From Chitinophaga sp. HK235 (GTDB taxonomy: Bacteria; Bacteroidota; Bacteroidia; Chitinophagales; Chitinophagaceae), in contig NZ_CP073766.1 of assembly GCF_018255755.1 (NCBI RefSeq), positions 1,798,001 to 1,862,000 of the forward strand: a stretch of DNA of 64,000 nucleotides, given 5' to 3'. Of the stretch, positions 62,251-64,000 are shown piece by piece (positions within the stretch are counted from its first letter, which is position 1; every line of letters starts with the position of its first letter). The notes beneath the pieces were generated by a model. That model did no database searches and was not told the DNA's origin. It was given only the letters and a program-made list of their open reading frames with translations. The position numbers and the translations under genes are program-made.

Positions 62251-62817
62251 ATGAGTTTTCTATTTTTCAGAAGCCCTATATTCCTTCCCAAACCTTCCAC
62301 ACCAGCACACAGAAAAATTTTTGAAACTTTTTTTAAAATATATCACCAGAATCCTGAGCTGTTTCCCTGGATCACTCCTTCGTCATTATCTAAAAAAGGT
62401 TTGCTTTTTAAGGGCTTTCGCAGTGAATCATTCAGAAAATATGCAGGGCTGGAGATCGGACTTTTAACCAGTAACTATTTTGGTTATGTACGTCTTCCCG
62501 GTGCGCTGCCTGGCGGTGAGGGTATGGTGGAAACAGGTACTCATCATATTTCATTTACGTATCTACAGGGTTTTAAAAAGCATTTTTTATCCATTACAAA
62601 ATCTGCGGATGCTACACTTCATCTTATTCAAGGCGATTCAAAAAAAGTAGCCAACAGGAAGTATCACTTTATCAAATTCAACTTTTACGATTATTCATTA
62701 TTTACAGAAGAAATGTTTTATTGCCTTCATCATTATCTGACACAGAAAAAAGAAATTAAGAGATCCTTTCAATATCCGGTTGATCTTGAAGAAGTCGTTC
62801 ACCTTGCAGAGGAATGA
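62251..62817 (+). CDS. Protein of unknown function, reversed within the cluster
   Basis: A 188-aa soluble-looking protein with basic, aromatic-rich sequence (FRKYAGLEIGLLTSNYFGYVRLPG; GTHHISFTYLQG) given in short motifs. It has no signal peptide and no recognised family. It starts 21 bp from the divergent dehydratase gene and its last 62 bp overlap the opposite HTTM gene. Good protein character supports a real gene. It may be a small cluster gene acting on the product, but no role can be assigned. Confidence 0.55.
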   Translation: MSFLFFRSPIFLPKPSTPAHRKIFETFFKIYHQNPELFPWITPSSLSKKGLLFKGFRSESFRKYAGLEIGLLTSNYFGYVRLPGALPGGEGMVETGTHHISFTYLQGFKKHFLSITKSADATLHLIQGDSKKVANRKYHFIKFNFYDYSLFTEEMFYCLHHYLTQKKEIKRSFQYPVDLEEVVHLAEE

Positions 62818-63703
62818 CCAATGGGTCTTCACCTCTATTGGCATTGTCTTTCCAGTTATTCCTGAATAAAAAGAGTGCGGGATAAATCCACCATAACATA
62901 AAGAATGACAATATCATCAGGCAGTATATTCCAATATGCAGAGACATGCCCAGGAATGCCAGTACCTTATGTGTACGACGAAACAGGAATGCAAAAAAGA
63001 ATCCCACTTCCACAATTCCGGTGTATATGCCAATGAAATGATATACCCCCCTGTACTGTGTCATAAATTGCCCCAGACGTGTACCGAACATCATGGTAGC
63101 ATAATAGCTGGTCTGGCCGGAAATAAACCATCCGACTCCTGAATTGAGTAGTTTGGAAATTCCTGTCTGCAAATAGAGTACTGCAATAAAAATCTGCATG
63201 AATGCAATAGCAAAGGAAGCACGTTCCTGCTGTGCTTTATTGGGCGTATAAGTTTTCCTGGCAATTAACCTGTCCAGCGAGTAATACCTGGATGTATCCA
63301 CGCAACATAAGGCAAAGGAGAAAAAATGCAGATGTGTAATATAGGCGAGCCAATAACTGTCATTAGCCGCAACATATCCATTCAGCAGGAAAAATGATAC
63401 AGCAAGTACCACCATACTCACACGTGTTAACAGACCGGTTAATGTAAGAAAGGCACTCAATATTGCAATGCCTTTCAGGGCACCAAATGCACCGGTTCCC
63501 AGGGGTGGAAGAAATGGAAAGATAGCATCCTGTCTGTGCAGGAAGCTACTGGTAAGTCCATAAAAACTGGTATCGTAATCCCCCCAGATAAGCAGAACCA
63601 GGCAAATGGTACTAATCGTAATACGGAGTGCAGCAAGGCGTTCCCATACCGCAGGCTGATGGAATAGAAAATACATCAGTTTTCCAAAAAGCTTTTTCAT
63701 CAT
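62756..63703 (-). CDS. HTTM-domain-like integral membrane protein
   Basis: A 315-aa inner-membrane protein with about seven hydrophobic segments. The arrangement, with SYWLAYITHLHFFSFALCCVDTSRYYSLDRLI and QIFIAVLYLQTGISKLLNSGVGW (given in short parts), matches HTTM proteins, the membrane part of vitamin-K-dependent gamma-carboxylase-like proteins, without the lumenal domain. Such proteins occur in several bacterial biosynthetic loci with undefined roles. It lies 11 bp after the partial gene at the window edge, so they are co-transcribed, and its 3' end overlaps the plus-strand gene. Confidence 0.7.
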   Translation of the reverse strand: MMKKLFGKLMYFLFHQPAVWERLAALRITISTICLVLLIWGDYDTSFYGLTSSFLHRQDAIFPFLPPLGTGAFGALKGIAILSAFLTLTGLLTRVSMVVLAVSFFLLNGYVAANDSYWLAYITHLHFFSFALCCVDTSRYYSLDRLIARKTYTPNKAQQERASFAIAFMQIFIAVLYLQTGISKLLNSGVGWFISGQTSYYATMMFGTRLGQFMTQYRGVYHFIGIYTGIVEVGFFFAFLFRRTHKVLAFLGMSLHIGIYCLMILSFFMLWWIYPALFLFRNNWKDNANRGEDPLVIPLQGERLLQDQPDIERIS

Positions 63704-63714
63704 ATAGTTACGAT

Positions 63715-64000
63715 TTAGGAATGTAAATGATAGGAATAAATCAGTTTTCCGCTAACCGGTTCAAGTTTCTTACCGTACTTAAACTGGTCCAGATTATAGT
63801 GGTAAAGGAATACATCCATTCCTATAAAATGACTTCCTGGTGTTGGCTTTGCTGCAGGAAGAATTTCATCAAACTTTCCCCACGGAGATTTGTTCAGGTG
63901 ATTCAGGAGTATCTCACATAACTTTCGTTTTGAGTCTTCATTATCACCATCAAAAACGTCTCCCATAATCACAGGGGTTCTGTAATACTCAATAGGGATG
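63715..64000 (-). CDS. Partial gene at the window edge, C-terminal part
   Basis: The frame is open from the right end of the window to a stop at 63715, giving about 94 residues of the C-terminus (for example IEYYRTPVIMGDVFDGDNE and GKFDEILPAAKPTPGSHFIG). The apparent GTG start at 63972 is only internal because the frame continues to the edge. The family is not recognised. Its place just upstream of the HTTM gene suggests that it is part of the biosynthetic operon. Confidence 0.6.
   Translation of the reverse strand, partial: IPIEYYRTPVIMGDVFDGDNEDSKRKLCEILLNHLNKSPWGKFDEILPAAKPTPGSHFIGMDVFLYHYNLDQFKYGKKLEPVSGKLIYSYHLHS

Noticed and set aside
1..64000. tRNA, rRNA, CRISPR arrays, insertion sequences, integrases or attachment sites
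   Set aside because: I looked for clover-leaf-like GTTCGAATC patterns, regular short repeats and transposase motifs and saw none.

Overview
The window looks like a chromosomal segment of a Bacteroidota bacterium, most likely Chitinophagaceae and close to Chitinophaga. The grounds are two SusC/SusD pairs, many lipoproteins and exported glycosidases, DPP IV-like S9 peptidase, HEIGH (M57) metallopeptidase, a weak Bacteroidota-type -33/-7 promoter, near absence of Shine-Dalgarno sequences, and toxin-complex (Tc) genes of the SpvB type. I saw no tRNA, rRNA, CRISPR array, insertion sequence or integrase.

Layout. 0.4-6.5 kb holds an M57 lipoprotein, a Crp/Fnr regulator with a small membrane protein, a lipoprotein of unknown role, and a FAD-dependent berberine-bridge-type oxidoreductase followed by an Rnl2-type RNA ligase. 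6.5-24.5 kb is a polysaccharide utilisation locus read on the minus strand: SusC, SusD, an unclassified large glycosidase-like protein, a GH38-like protein, a GH27 alpha-galactosidase, an aldo/keto reductase, a sodium/solute symporter and a lipoprotein form of a rhamnose-mutarotase-like protein. A plus-strand AraC regulator and a minus-strand helical-barrel protein close it. 24.7-30 kb has an enolase-superfamily enzyme, an S9 peptidase and an APC permease. 30-32.4 kb has an ArsR-SRPBCC-DoxX-YdeI operon with a visible tandem operator and a small membrane protein.

32.7-38 kb is a decaying zone: the first quarter of a TcB (SpvB) gene is joined out of frame to the last part of a TcA gene, which has its own -1 frameshift, and the next gene is also frameshifted near its end. 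38.3-43.2 kb has a TonB-type barrel protein and a tandem duplication of an alpha/beta hydrolase gene with an AraC regulator between the copies; only one copy kept (or gained) a signal peptide. 43.3-49.4 kb has a MarR-rifampicin phosphotransferase operon with a clear palindromic operator, then an AraC-FAD monooxygenase pair. 49.8-55.6 kb has a second SusC/SusD pair without glycosidases and a methyltransferase.

55.6-64 kb is the left part of a biosynthetic cluster read from beyond the right edge: a partial gene, an HTTM-like membrane protein, a stand-alone polyketide-synthase-type dehydratase fold, a COQ4-like protein, an aminotransferase, both enzymes for 2,3-diaminopropionate (SbnA/SbnB-like) and a cyclic-peptide-type ABC exporter. 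No NRPS or PKS module lies inside the window, so the assembly line, if there is one, should be to the right. This cluster is the best candidate for something undescribed.
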